Positions 6,409-12,660 of a stretch of 12,660 nucleotides of DNA are shown here, piece by piece; position 1 is the first letter of the stretch; each line of letters starts with the position of its first letter. The position numbers were made by a program, and so were the translations under genes. The stretch comes from Deltaproteobacteria bacterium (GTDB taxonomy: Bacteria; Desulfobacterota; Desulfobacteria; Desulfobacterales; JAFDHS01). The notes under the pieces are model-generated. The model saw only the letters and a list, made by a program, of their open reading frames with translations. It was not told where the DNA came from and did no database searches. The stretch covers positions 1 to 12,660 of the forward strand of contig JAFDHS010000014.1 of assembly GCA_019308655.1 (NCBI GenBank). Direction: 5' to 3'.

Positions 6409-8076
6409 TTAAGCGGTTCTCTTTGTCGTGTAATATTGCTGGGCGATCGACAGGGTGTTATTTACAAGCCAGTACAGAACAAGGCCGGAAGAAAAATTTA
6501 TGAAAATAACGGTAAAAACGATTGGCATCAACATCATCATTTTAGCCTGTGAAGGATCACCCGGTGCCGGAGACAATTTTTGTTGAATAAACATTGTAGC
6601 TCCCATTATAATTGTAAGAACGGGGATACCATAGGGTGCCTGCATAAAGGGAATGGCCAAGTCGAAAGAAAAAAGACGATCCGGAGCAGACAGATCGTTA
6701 ATCCACAAGAAAAAAGGCGCATGCCGAAGTTCTATGGCTCCGTATAGCATCTGATAAAAGGCAAAAAAAACAGGAATTTGGGCAACCATAGGGAGACACC
6801 CACCCAAAGGGTTGATCTTGTATACTTTATACAAACCCATTATTTCCTCGTTCATCTTTTTCTTATCGTGCTTGTACTTTTCTCTGATCTCCGCCATCAA
6901 AGGCTGAACTCGCTTCATTTCATTCATGGATTTATAGCTCTTTGTCCCAAGAGGCCAGAAAAGAATTTTAATCAAAATCGTTAATATGATAATAGCAGCA
7001 CCATAATTCGGAATAAAACCGTACAAGAAATTCATCAGCCACAAACAAGGCTTGGCGATAAAATCAAAAAATCCGAAATTAATCGCCTTGTCCAGATCAC
7101 AATTTAAGCCCTTTAGAATTTTTAAGCTTTTGGGCCCCATAAAGAGATTATATTCATAAACCTGCTGGGTCCCGGGCATGATATTGACAGAAGAGTCCAC
7201 ATACTGGGTTTCCAGAATATCATTCTCTTTAAGAAAAAGCCGCATGCTTGCTTGACGAACATTTTTGGGTATAATACTGGAGATGAAATACTGCTCTTGA
7301 ACTGAGATCCATTTCAATTTTCCATTATAGATGTTTTTCTCTTCGATCTTCTTTATTTTTACTTTTTCCAGTTTATTGTCGATGAGGGCAGATGGACCTT
7401 CAAAACCGTATCTGCTTGCGCCGTCCGACACAGAATTCAACAAAGAAAGTATCAGGTCATCCTTTATGGTTTGATCAGACCCGTTTTTTACAATAATTTC
7501 CAGGCCGATCATGTAAGTCTCCGATGAAAAAATGAACCTCTTTTCAACAATTATTCCTCGGGGTGACTCCCAATAGAAAGAAACTTTTTTATCTTGACTA
7601 TAAACATCAATGGAATCAGACTCAATGTCTGCACTAAAAAAGGCATTTTCAAGGCCTGGAATACTGTCACCGGAAAATGCCAAGCCAATGCTTCCTTGAC
7701 TTTTAAGTTTTTCGATGGGTAGCAGCTCTTTCAGATTTGATTCAACATCCACGGTTTCTCTGTAATTCTTTAAAACGAAACTGTTAAAGACAGCGCCTTT
7801 CTCTGAAATTTTTACTGAGTAAAAAGGAGAAGTTACAGTAATAATACGGGATGTTTTTTCAGGTTGCTTCATCCTTTCATCAGCCAAACCCTCTTTTTTC
7901 CGGGTTATGGTTGTTTGATCAGCGAGTTCAGGCGATGCTTCTTTTGTTGTTAATGTCCGGGTTGCCTGAAGATTTTCCTTTGAATTTTTAACCTGTTTGT
8001 CAGCGACAAAAAAATCCCACAAAAGAAACACAAGAAAAGAAAGCGCTATCGCTATAATTAAACGGAATTGTTGCAT
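6409..8076 (-). CDS. yidC: Membrane protein insertase YidC
   Basis: A 555-residue inner-membrane insertase of the long Gram-negative form. YidC inserts proteins into the cytoplasmic membrane alone or with SecYEG. The first membrane segment is at residues 6-24. It is followed by a large periplasmic domain, roughly 78-335, with TSPFYSVKISEKGAVFNSF and the late GPKSL. The conserved insertase core begins around 340. It includes a membrane segment near 358-375, the cytoplasmic hairpin with MKRVQPLMAEIREKY whose Arg389 matches the conserved groove arginine, NPLGGCLPMVAQIPVFFAFY (422-441), LRHAPFFLWI (450-459) and the final SSGLVLYWLVNN (529-540). The ATG at 8076 has AGGAG six bases upstream. yidD, normally immediately adjacent, lies 383 bases away here. 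The gene is followed closely by jag, as usual. Confidence 0.98.
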   Translation of the reverse strand: MQQFRLIIAIALSFLVFLLWDFFVADKQVKNSKENLQATRTLTTKEASPELADQTTITRKKEGLADERMKQPEKTSRIITVTSPFYSVKISEKGAVFNSFVLKNYRETVDVESNLKELLPIEKLKSQGSIGLAFSGDSIPGLENAFFSADIESDSIDVYSQDKKVSFYWESPRGIIVEKRFIFSSETYMIGLEIIVKNGSDQTIKDDLILSLLNSVSDGASRYGFEGPSALIDNKLEKVKIKKIEEKNIYNGKLKWISVQEQYFISSIIPKNVRQASMRLFLKENDILETQYVDSSVNIMPGTQQVYEYNLFMGPKSLKILKGLNCDLDKAINFGFFDFIAKPCLWLMNFLYGFIPNYGAAIIILTILIKILFWPLGTKSYKSMNEMKRVQPLMAEIREKYKHDKKKMNEEIMGLYKVYKINPLGGCLPMVAQIPVFFAFYQMLYGAIELRHAPFFLWINDLSAPDRLFSFDLAIPFMQAPYGIPVLTIIMGATMFIQQKLSPAPGDPSQAKMMMLMPIVFTVIFINFSSGLVLYWLVNNTLSIAQQYYTTKRTA

Positions 8077-8137
8077 ATTTTTCTCCTAACATAAAATTTT
8101 AAAACCGGCAAAACAGGCAATTTATTTTTTTTAAAAA

Positions 8138-8200
8138 TCAACGAAGGAACGCAGATTATATAATTTAAGCGTCAACAAAGAAACGCAGATGGAATAAATT
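8138..8200 (+). repeat. Two direct repeat units around an AACGCAGAT core
   Basis: Two units 34 bases apart begin at 8138 (TCAACGAAGGAACGCAGAT) and 8172 (TCAACAAAGAAACGCAGAT), differing at two of these 19 positions. Both continue into AT-rich sequence. They look like degenerate copies of an interspersed intergenic repeat. Confidence 0.6.
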
Positions 8201-8364
8201 GATCCTAATTACACTTAAGATTCAGGTTAAATCTGTTCGATCCGAAATTTTAAAACACGAATAGTGTTCTATATTTAAGAGCTTGCTTAAAAAATAGGGG
8301 ATCGGGCAAAGACAGCCTGAGTCTGAAATAGGGATTTAGTTTAATTTATTTCATCTGCGTTCCT
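8179..8364. repeat. 186-bp stretch bounded by 24-base inverted repeats
   Basis: The arms 8179-8202 and 8341-8364 are inverted copies matching at 21 of 24 positions (core ACGCAGAT(G)AATAAATT). The interior is AT-rich and codes for nothing visible. This is the shape of a small palindromic or MITE-like element, but no target-site duplication was identified. Confidence 0.5.
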
Positions 8365-8446
8365 AGCAGGTTTATGATTTTTCATAGCTAAAAAGATAAA
8401 AATCATTGCAGGGCTGATCGAAGGAAGGATCTTCTTTCGAAGATGC

Positions 8447-8468
8447 TACTATGGAATTACTATGGAAT
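8447..8468. repeat. 11-bp perfect tandem duplication at the yidD stop
   Basis: TACTATGGAAT occurs twice in a row (8447-8457, 8458-8468). On the minus strand the repeat covers the yidD stop, giving TAG immediately followed by in-frame TAA. It is a small slippage-type duplication with no evident effect on the protein. Confidence 0.85.
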
Positions 8469-8732
8469 AGGATCGAATCCTCCCGGATGAAAAGGATGAC
8501 ACCGCAGAATTCTCTTTAAGGCAAGATATAACCCTTTAAGCGGACCATAACGAAAAACAGCCTGATACGCATACTCAGAGCAGGATGGGTAAAAACGACA
8601 AGTGGGACCAAAAACAGGAGACAATATAGACTGATATGCCCTGATAAAAATCAGAATAAGTATTACCAACGCCTTTTTTATAAGACGATTAGAAATCAGG
8701 TTAACGATAATATCTCCTTGAAATTTGGCCAA
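8460..8732 (-). CDS. yidD: Membrane protein insertion efficiency factor YidD
   Basis: A YidD protein, a small membrane-associated factor that assists YidC-dependent insertion. Up to 90 residues are open from a TTG at 8732. In that numbering a hydrophobic helix (21-30) leads into RAYQSILSPVFGPTCRFYPS (31-50), CSEYA (51-55), LKRILRCHPFHPGGFDPIP (72-90) and the three conserved cysteines C45, C51 and C78. The tail ends at the family's usual FDPIP. The start is uncertain. The TTG overlaps rnpA by 32 bases and has no Shine-Dalgarno, whereas a good AAGGAG at 8720-8715 is followed in frame only by ATT, ATC, GTT, AAC, CTG. The true protein is probably about 80 residues, with a start coupled to the rnpA stop. 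Identity is certain; the N-terminus is not. Confidence 0.93.
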   Translation of the reverse strand: MAKFQGDIIVNLISNRLIKKALVILILIFIRAYQSILSPVFGPTCRFYPSCSEYAYQAVFRYGPLKGLYLALKRILRCHPFHPGGFDPIP

Positions 8733-9057
8733 AAATATTTTGCAGAGAAGAAAAAACCTGATGCGATGATAAGTTTGAAGCCTCTTTTTTGGCTATAATA
8801 TTTATATCCCAGTTACCTGCAATATTCTGTTTGTTTAACCGAAAATATTCGCGAATAAACCGTTTGATCCTGTTGCGTGTTATCGAATTTCCAGTTCTTT
8901 TAGTTACAGTGATCCCAAGTCGCGTTCTTTCAAAACGACCCATAGAAAAAACAGCTATAAAATACCTACTATGTATCTTTTTGCCGAGCTTTGATAATCT
9001 GACAAATTCGGAATGTTTTAAAATTCTATCCGCTTTGGTAAAAGAAAAAATGCGCAA
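8701..9057 (-). CDS. rnpA: Ribonuclease P protein component
   Basis: A 118-residue RnpA, the protein subunit that helps the RNase P ribozyme bind and cleave precursor tRNA 5' leaders. The family opening FSFTKADRILKHSEF is at residues 4-18. The RNR signature GNSITRNRIKRFIREYFR at 56-73 carries the arginines that contact RNA. The strand TRLGITVTKRTG precedes it. The start is a TTG at 9057 with AAAGGG about ten bases upstream; an in-frame TAA lies just before, so no other start fits. It follows rpmH by 111 bases and overlaps the yidD frame by up to 32 bases, the usual order for this cluster. The RNase P RNA gene is not in the window. Confidence 0.96.
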   Translation of the reverse strand: MRIFSFTKADRILKHSEFVRLSKLGKKIHSRYFIAVFSMGRFERTRLGITVTKRTGNSITRNRIKRFIREYFRLNKQNIAGNWDINIIAKKEASNLSSHQVFSSLQNIFGQISRRYYR

Positions 9058-9168
9058 ATAATTTTAACCCTTTTTCGAAATATAAGTTTTATATCAAGAT
9101 CTTCAAAATTTATTAAGAATCTTTTTTGGCAGGGACGCATTTTTTCAGCATTACTCGATCAGAAACTA

Positions 9169-9303
9169 TTAAGCTGCCAAACGATTTCTTCCTCTGGCTC
9201 TTCGCCGGTTAATGATTCTTCTGCCCGCTTTTGTGGACATCCTTTTTCGGAAGCCATGTGTTCTGGCACGTTTAATTCTGCTTGGCTGAAATGTTCTTTT
9301 CAT
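9169..9303 (-). CDS. rpmH: 50S ribosomal protein L34
   Basis: A 44-residue, extremely basic protein matching L34 end to end: it opens MKRTFQPSRIKRARTHGF and has the MSTKAGRRIINRRRARGR core and the typical end RNRLAA. It is a structural component of the large ribosomal subunit. The ATG at 9303 is preceded by AAGGAT at about eight bases. It is the first gene of the rpmH-rnpA-yidD-yidC-jag series. I found it by direct translation. dnaA, a common neighbour elsewhere, is absent here. Confidence 0.97.
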   Translation of the reverse strand: MKRTFQPSRIKRARTHGFRKRMSTKAGRRIINRRRARGRNRLAA

Positions 9304-9609
9304 AATAAAAAATCCTTGTAACTTATAGGCTCGATTATCCGGTTTTTAAAAGTCGACTTTGTAAAAATAACTATTTTAGAGGCTTTCAGAGTTTTTTAGA
9401 TTCCTGCATAGCCCATATAAATCAATAACCAATGCATGCGATGCCTTGAAAAATCGACGATCGAAAAAATCAAAAGAAAAAAAACCGGATCATCAAGTTA
9501 TAAAGACTCGTATGCATATTTCTATGAATCAAAGAATAAAAACATAAAAAAATCTTTGTGTCAAGAATCAAAACAAACCCCATTTAGAGATAAAACCGAA
9601 TGCTTAGAT
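9304..9609. other. Non-coding rng-rpmH gap with possible long rpmH leader
   Basis: This 306-base AT-rich stretch has no convincing gene. It holds the rpmH ribosome binding site, a promoter-like pair described separately, and T-rich tracts on the minus strand near 9464-9485 that could aid termination after rng, though I see no strong GC hairpin before them. I found no DnaA-box cluster, so there is no sign of a replication origin. Confidence 0.6.
9536..9564 (-). promoter_or_regulatory. Candidate sigma-70 promoter for rpmH
   Basis: On the minus strand a perfect TTGACA (9564-9559) is followed after 17 bases by TTTTAT (9541-9536), which matches four of six -10 positions. It lies between rng and rpmH and points at rpmH, but would give a leader of about 225 bases. 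It is unproven, and the AT-rich context makes chance matches easy. Confidence 0.35.
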
Positions 9610-11163
9610 TCAATCATTAAGGATTTCAAAAATATCAAACTCTTCTATGTGGAACTCAGGGTTGGGATATATTACAATATCTTTACCGAGGAGTCGTTCA
9701 AGTGAGACAATGATATCCCGTTCTTCTCCATGGAGAAGTTCGATAATTTGCGGATTTACCCTCACGGTAAATCGAGTACCCCTCATATCCTGGGCCTCCC
9801 GCAGTATCTCTTTGTAAATATTATAACAAACTGACTGCCTTGATAGCAAATAACCGTTACCATCGCAATAAAAGCACGGTTCACACAGCATTTTTGTAAG
9901 CGTCTTTCTTGTGCGCTTGCGGGTCATCTGAATCAACCCCATCTCCGACATGGGAAGAACGTGAGTCTTGTTTCTGTCTTTTTTTAAAGCTTCTTCAAGA
10001 GCATTAAAAACCTTTTCCCGGTTGGAAATTTTTTCCATGTCGATAAAATCGATAATGATAATACCGCCGATGTTACGAAGACGTATTTGATAGGCTATCT
10101 CTTTTACCGCTTCAAGGTTGGTCTTTAAAACCGTCTCTTCAAAATTGTGTTTACCCACATATCGCCCGGTGTTTACATCAATTGCAACAAGGGCTTCCGT
10201 CTGTTCAATAATAATATAGCCGCCGGATTTCAGCCAAACTTTTTTTTTCAACGCACGGGAAATATCACCTTCTAAATTATATGCGTCGAAAATCGGTTCA
10301 GGTCCCGGATAAAACACCACGGAATCCTTAAGTCTTGGCATGAATTCTTCGAGAAAAGACAAAACGGACTCATAACCCGACCGCGAATCTACAATCACCT
10401 TGTCCGCCTCATCGGTTAGTAAGTCCCTTACAGCGCGAAGCGTAACATTAAGTTCCTGATGCAATAATGAAGGTGCGGAAGCTTTCTTGTGCTTTTTTTG
10501 GATTTTTTCCCATAAATTAACAAGAAAATTCATCTCTTTTGCAAGTTTTTCTTCCTGAACCCCTTCGGCACTGGTTCTGACAATATACCCGAAATTCATA
10601 TCATTTGACGACTGGACCAGATTCTTTAAGCGGGAGCGTTCGCTTTCGTCTTCTATACGTCTGGATACGCCGATATGAGCTGCTGTCGGCATAAAAACCA
10701 GAAAACGTCCGGGAAGTGAAATATGAGAAGTGAGTCGAGCGCCTTTGCTTCCTATTGGAGACTTGGCAACCTGAACCATTATTTCCTGGCCTTCACGGAT
10801 AAGGGTTTCAATCTGAACATCTTGTTTTGAATAAAAGGAATCCGGGCGCTCTATATCATAGTTCGTTTTGTCTACCAACAGATGGTCACCCGTTTTTGAA
10901 TCGTCTGCAAACACAGGGTTAAATTCATAACCCACATCTCTGATGACATCATAAACATGGATAAAACCCGCCTGGTTCAGGCCTATATCCACAAAGGCCG
11001 CCTGCATACCCGGAAGAACCCTTTGTACCCGTCCTTTGTAAATATTACCCGTAATGTTTGACTCATCGCTTCGATCAATAAAAAGTTCGGCAATGGTTCC
11101 ATCCTCAAGAAGGGCAACACGGGTTTCATATTCGGCAATGTTTATAACAAGCTCTTTATACAT
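9610..11163 (-). CDS. rng: Ribonuclease G (RNase E/G family endoribonuclease)
   Basis: A 517-residue RNase E/G family nuclease of RNase G length, with no RNase E-type scaffold tail. It processes rRNA and mRNA in the cytoplasm using a metal at two aspartates. The S1 RNA-binding domain includes NIYKGRVQRVLPGMQAAFVD (40-59). The catalytic motifs are VAIDVNTGRYVGK, with D329, and IIIIDFIDM, with D372. The cysteine link region reads CEPCFYCDGNG, with the CxxC pair at 430 and 433. The segment after HVYDVI in the S1 region is about 25 residues longer than I recall for E. coli RNase G. The ATG at 11163 is chosen because MYKELVINIAEYETRV aligns with the family N-terminus. The frame is open to ATG 11193 and TTG 11226, and none of these has a clear Shine-Dalgarno. 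The start falls just after the original end of the upstream radical-SAM/DUF2344 frame. Confidence 0.95.
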   Translation of the reverse strand: MYKELVINIAEYETRVALLEDGTIAELFIDRSDESNITGNIYKGRVQRVLPGMQAAFVDIGLNQAGFIHVYDVIRDVGYEFNPVFADDSKTGDHLLVDKTNYDIERPDSFYSKQDVQIETLIREGQEIMVQVAKSPIGSKGARLTSHISLPGRFLVFMPTAAHIGVSRRIEDESERSRLKNLVQSSNDMNFGYIVRTSAEGVQEEKLAKEMNFLVNLWEKIQKKHKKASAPSLLHQELNVTLRAVRDLLTDEADKVIVDSRSGYESVLSFLEEFMPRLKDSVVFYPGPEPIFDAYNLEGDISRALKKKVWLKSGGYIIIEQTEALVAIDVNTGRYVGKHNFEETVLKTNLEAVKEIAYQIRLRNIGGIIIIDFIDMEKISNREKVFNALEEALKKDRNKTHVLPMSEMGLIQMTRKRTRKTLTKMLCEPCFYCDGNGYLLSRQSVCYNIYKEILREAQDMRGTRFTVRVNPQIIELLHGEERDIIVSLERLLGKDIVIYPNPEFHIEEFDIFEILND

Positions 11164-11176
11164 GTATTTTTCATTT

Positions 11177-11353
11177 TTAAATTTTAACGACATCAGCCCG
11201 TTTGATTGTTTCTTCAGGCAGGTCAAAAATTCTTTTAATCACTTCAAAAGGCCTGACTGTTTTGCCGGGTTCCATTCTTAATATCATCTCTAATCCGTGG
11301 GGGACAAGCAGATCAATTTTTAAAACCGTCTCTTTCAAGTCAATTTTTTTCAC
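11177..11353 (-). pseudogene. Stranded C-terminal coding remnant of the DUF2344 domain
   Basis: This is 58 sense codons plus a stop in the original gene's frame, now out of frame with the rest because of the 53-bp duplication. It repeats VKKIDLKETVLKIDLLV and then continues with PHGLEMILRMEPGKTVRPFE and IKRIFDLPEETIKRADVVKI to a TAA at 11179-11177. The LRM-x-P-G-x-TVRP pattern is typical of the end of DUF2344 proteins, so this is genuine former coding sequence. Its GTG (11353-11351) overlaps the TGA of the shortened gene as GTGA, so reinitiation is conceivable though no good ribosome binding site is seen. Confidence 0.75.
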
Positions 11354-11409
11354 CCTACAAGCAGATCAATTTTTAAAACCGTCTCTTTCAAGTCAATTTT
11401 TTTCACCCT
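11304..11409. repeat. Perfect 53-bp tandem duplication
   Basis: Bases 11304-11356 and 11357-11409 are identical over all 53 positions, and two further bases (AC) extend the match. Since 53 is not a multiple of three, the duplication shifts the reading frame of the gene it lies in. The lack of any mismatch suggests a recent event or an assembly or sequencing artefact. Confidence 0.95.
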
Positions 11410-12660
11410 ACCTTTACGGTTGGTACGGGTAAAAGTAAATTCAGCCTTTTTTGTAAAATCTTCCAGTTTCTCTTCTTCAAAAACACCCTCTTTGAGGGTA
11501 ACCCGGTAAACGGCTTTTTTAAATTCCTTACGGTCCTTTTTTTGTGAAGACGGCGAAGGTGCAAGTCGGCAATCATGTACAAAAAGCCCTTTTGGAAGCT
11601 GATCATTCAAATCGGTTATGATTCTCTGAGATTGAATATCAACAGGCACCGTTAAATAAAAATTCTCCTTGAGGCTTTCCATACCTAAAGGAAGGGGATC
11701 TTCAAAAGAAATTTTTGGCATGGGATGAAATCCCTTTGAATATTTTACCGGTATTTCTGCGCGCCTTATGGCCTGTAAAAATATTTTAACCATTTCAAGA
11801 TGACCGAAATACTTTGCCTGGTCCTGCTTTGAAAAGAAGATCTGAAGTTTTTTATAACATGTTTCTCCTTCAGAATCCGGTAGTAAAGATTTTGGTTTTT
11901 CCTTTTTGCAGGTGTCAAATACCTTTGGCTCAATTTTTTCAAAATCACAAACCCCGCAATTTTTGCAATTTTCCGTACGACAATCTGATGTAAGTTCACC
12001 TCTTAAGGCTTTTTCCCGTTCTTGCTTTAAGAAAGTCTTTGAAACTTTAGTATCAATATGGTCCCAGGGCAGAGGTTCATCGATATCTCTTTTACGTGTC
12101 GTATAAAAATCAATATCAATGCCGGTCTCGGACAAGGCTTGTTCCCACAGATCATAATGAAACTTATCGCTCCATCCGTCGAATTTACATCCAAGTTTGT
12201 ATGCAGCTACCAGCAAAGGGGCGAGCCGCCGGTCTCCCCTTGCCCAAAGCCCCTCAAGTATACTGACCTGGGGTTTCTGCCATTTAAACTGTACCCCCGG
12301 GATATTGAGGTTATCCCGAATAAAACGTATCTTTTCATTGGATTCAGCCAAAGAAATCTGTGATTCCCATTGAAAAGGAACATGGGGTTTTGGAATAAAT
12401 GTCCCGACACTGACGTTTATTTTTCTTTTTCCCTTTTTGGGGCTTTTTATTTTTACAAGATCCTTGACCAGCCTGACAATATCTTTGAGATCCTCATCGG
12501 TTTCGGTTGGAAGGCCGACCATAAAATATAATTTTATCACCTGCCACCCCAGGTCAAACGCATTGGTAACCGTCTCAAAGATCTCCTCTTCCATTATGTT
12601 TTTGTTGATTACATCCCGGAGTCTCTGGCTGCCTGCTTCAGGCGCTATGGTAAAACCGGT
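11350..12660 (-). CDS. Radical SAM protein fused to DUF2344 domain (TIGR03960/TIGR03936-like), N-terminus cut by window edge and C-terminus frameshifted
   Basis: The visible 436 residues run off the right edge; the radical-SAM CxxxCxxC cluster would lie beyond it. The first visible residues, TGFTIAPEAGSQRLRDVINK, are typical of the late radical-SAM core. Then come YFMVGLPTETDEDL, SVGTFIPKPHVPFQW and the cysteine set CRTENCKNCGVCDF. The DUF2344 (radical-SAM-linked) domain starts near KLQIFFSKQDQAKYFGHLEM and includes SKGFHPMPKISFEDPLPLGM. The family is widespread in anaerobes and is often encoded next to RNase E/G, as here; its reaction is unknown to me. The ORF ends abruptly in KIDLLVG because a perfect 53-bp tandem duplication shifts the frame. 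Removing one copy restores a further 41 codons ending at 11177. As written, the protein lacks the last part of DUF2344 and may be impaired. Confidence 0.9.
   Translation of the reverse strand, partial: TGFTIAPEAGSQRLRDVINKNIMEEEIFETVTNAFDLGWQVIKLYFMVGLPTETDEDLKDIVRLVKDLVKIKSPKKGKRKINVSVGTFIPKPHVPFQWESQISLAESNEKIRFIRDNLNIPGVQFKWQKPQVSILEGLWARGDRRLAPLLVAAYKLGCKFDGWSDKFHYDLWEQALSETGIDIDFYTTRKRDIDEPLPWDHIDTKVSKTFLKQEREKALRGELTSDCRTENCKNCGVCDFEKIEPKVFDTCKKEKPKSLLPDSEGETCYKKLQIFFSKQDQAKYFGHLEMVKIFLQAIRRAEIPVKYSKGFHPMPKISFEDPLPLGMESLKENFYLTVPVDIQSQRIITDLNDQLPKGLFVHDCRLAPSPSSQKKDRKEFKKAVYRVTLKEGVFEEEKLEDFTKKAEFTFTRTNRKGRVKKIDLKETVLKIDLLVG

Larger units (their letters stand above)
8077..8459. other. 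Non-coding yidD-yidC gap containing degenerate repeats
   Basis: This 383-base stretch has no supportable gene in any frame. Besides the yidC ribosome binding site, it holds three copies of an AACGCAGAT core (two direct, one inverted). It also has a 9-bp perfect inverted repeat ATGATTTTT/AAAAATCAT (8374-8382 and 8398-8406) with a 15-base loop. A short hairpin (8419-8439) has 9-base arms and a GAT loop. A TATAAT-like hexamer lies at 8160-8155 on the minus strand, but no good -35 element is spaced to it. Whether yidC has its own promoter here is unresolved. Confidence 0.7.

Noticed and set aside
9304..9609. Possible replication origin upstream of rpmH
   Set aside because: dnaA is not adjacent and I could not find a cluster of TTATCCACA-like boxes; the gap is simply AT-rich.
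9436..9705. Plus-strand 89-codon ORF between rpmH and rng
   Set aside because: It overlaps the end of rng by 96 bases, has no ribosome binding site, shows low-complexity lysine/serine-rich composition expected from AT-rich non-coding DNA, and would be the only plus-strand gene.
11340..11411. Programmed -1 frameshifting on the A7 run to bypass the duplication
   Set aside because: A -1 slip at the A7 of the in-frame copy leads straight to TGA, and the GTA-GGG-TGA junction is not a recognised slippery heptamer, so no efficient bypass is evident.
1..12660. CRISPR array, toxin-antitoxin, retron, prophage or other defence module
   Set aside because: No regularly spaced repeats, integrase, reverse transcriptase, nuclease-toxin pairs or phage genes were seen; the genes are mainly conserved housekeeping functions.

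Overview
The window is an AT-rich bacterial chromosomal segment in which every supportable gene lies on the minus strand, so transcription runs from the right edge to the left. The gene set points to a Gram-negative bacterium. YidC is the long form with a periplasmic domain, the rpmH-rnpA-yidD-yidC-jag-mnmE string is conserved, and RNase G sits next to a radical-SAM/DUF2344 protein. This resembles Desulfobacterota (sulfate-reducing former Deltaproteobacteria); that placement is an inference from gene content and protein style, not a database result.

Right end (about 9.6-12.66 kb): a radical-SAM protein fused to a DUF2344 domain, cut by the window edge, followed by rng (RNase G). The radical-SAM gene carries a perfect 53-bp tandem duplication near its 3' end. 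This shifts the frame, ends the protein early and strands its last 41 codons in another frame.

Middle (about 5.6-9.3 kb): the ribosome/RNA processing/membrane insertion cluster rpmH (L34), rnpA (RNase P protein), yidD, yidC and jag/khpB. yidD and yidC are separated by an unusual non-coding gap of nearly 400 bp that holds degenerate repeats. Next comes mnmE (tRNA wobble U34 modification GTPase), separated from jag by a terminator-like hairpin that interleaves with a second inverted repeat.

Left end (1-3.84 kb): a probable five-gene operon. It contains a YkgJ-type cysteine-cluster protein, a small hypothetical protein overlapping it, a PrmA-like methyltransferase with a helix-turn-helix-like N-terminus and no canonical start codon near its ribosome binding site, a secreted protein with two SH3 domains, and a phosphotransferase/P-loop kinase fusion that runs off the left edge.

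Most of the window is ordinary housekeeping sequence. The points that stand out are the duplication-induced frameshift in the radical-SAM/DUF2344 gene, the start-codon anomalies of the PrmA-like gene and yidD, and the repeat-containing intergenic regions. I found no CRISPR array, tRNA, rRNA, transposase, prophage or defence system, and no convincing previously undescribed multi-gene system.
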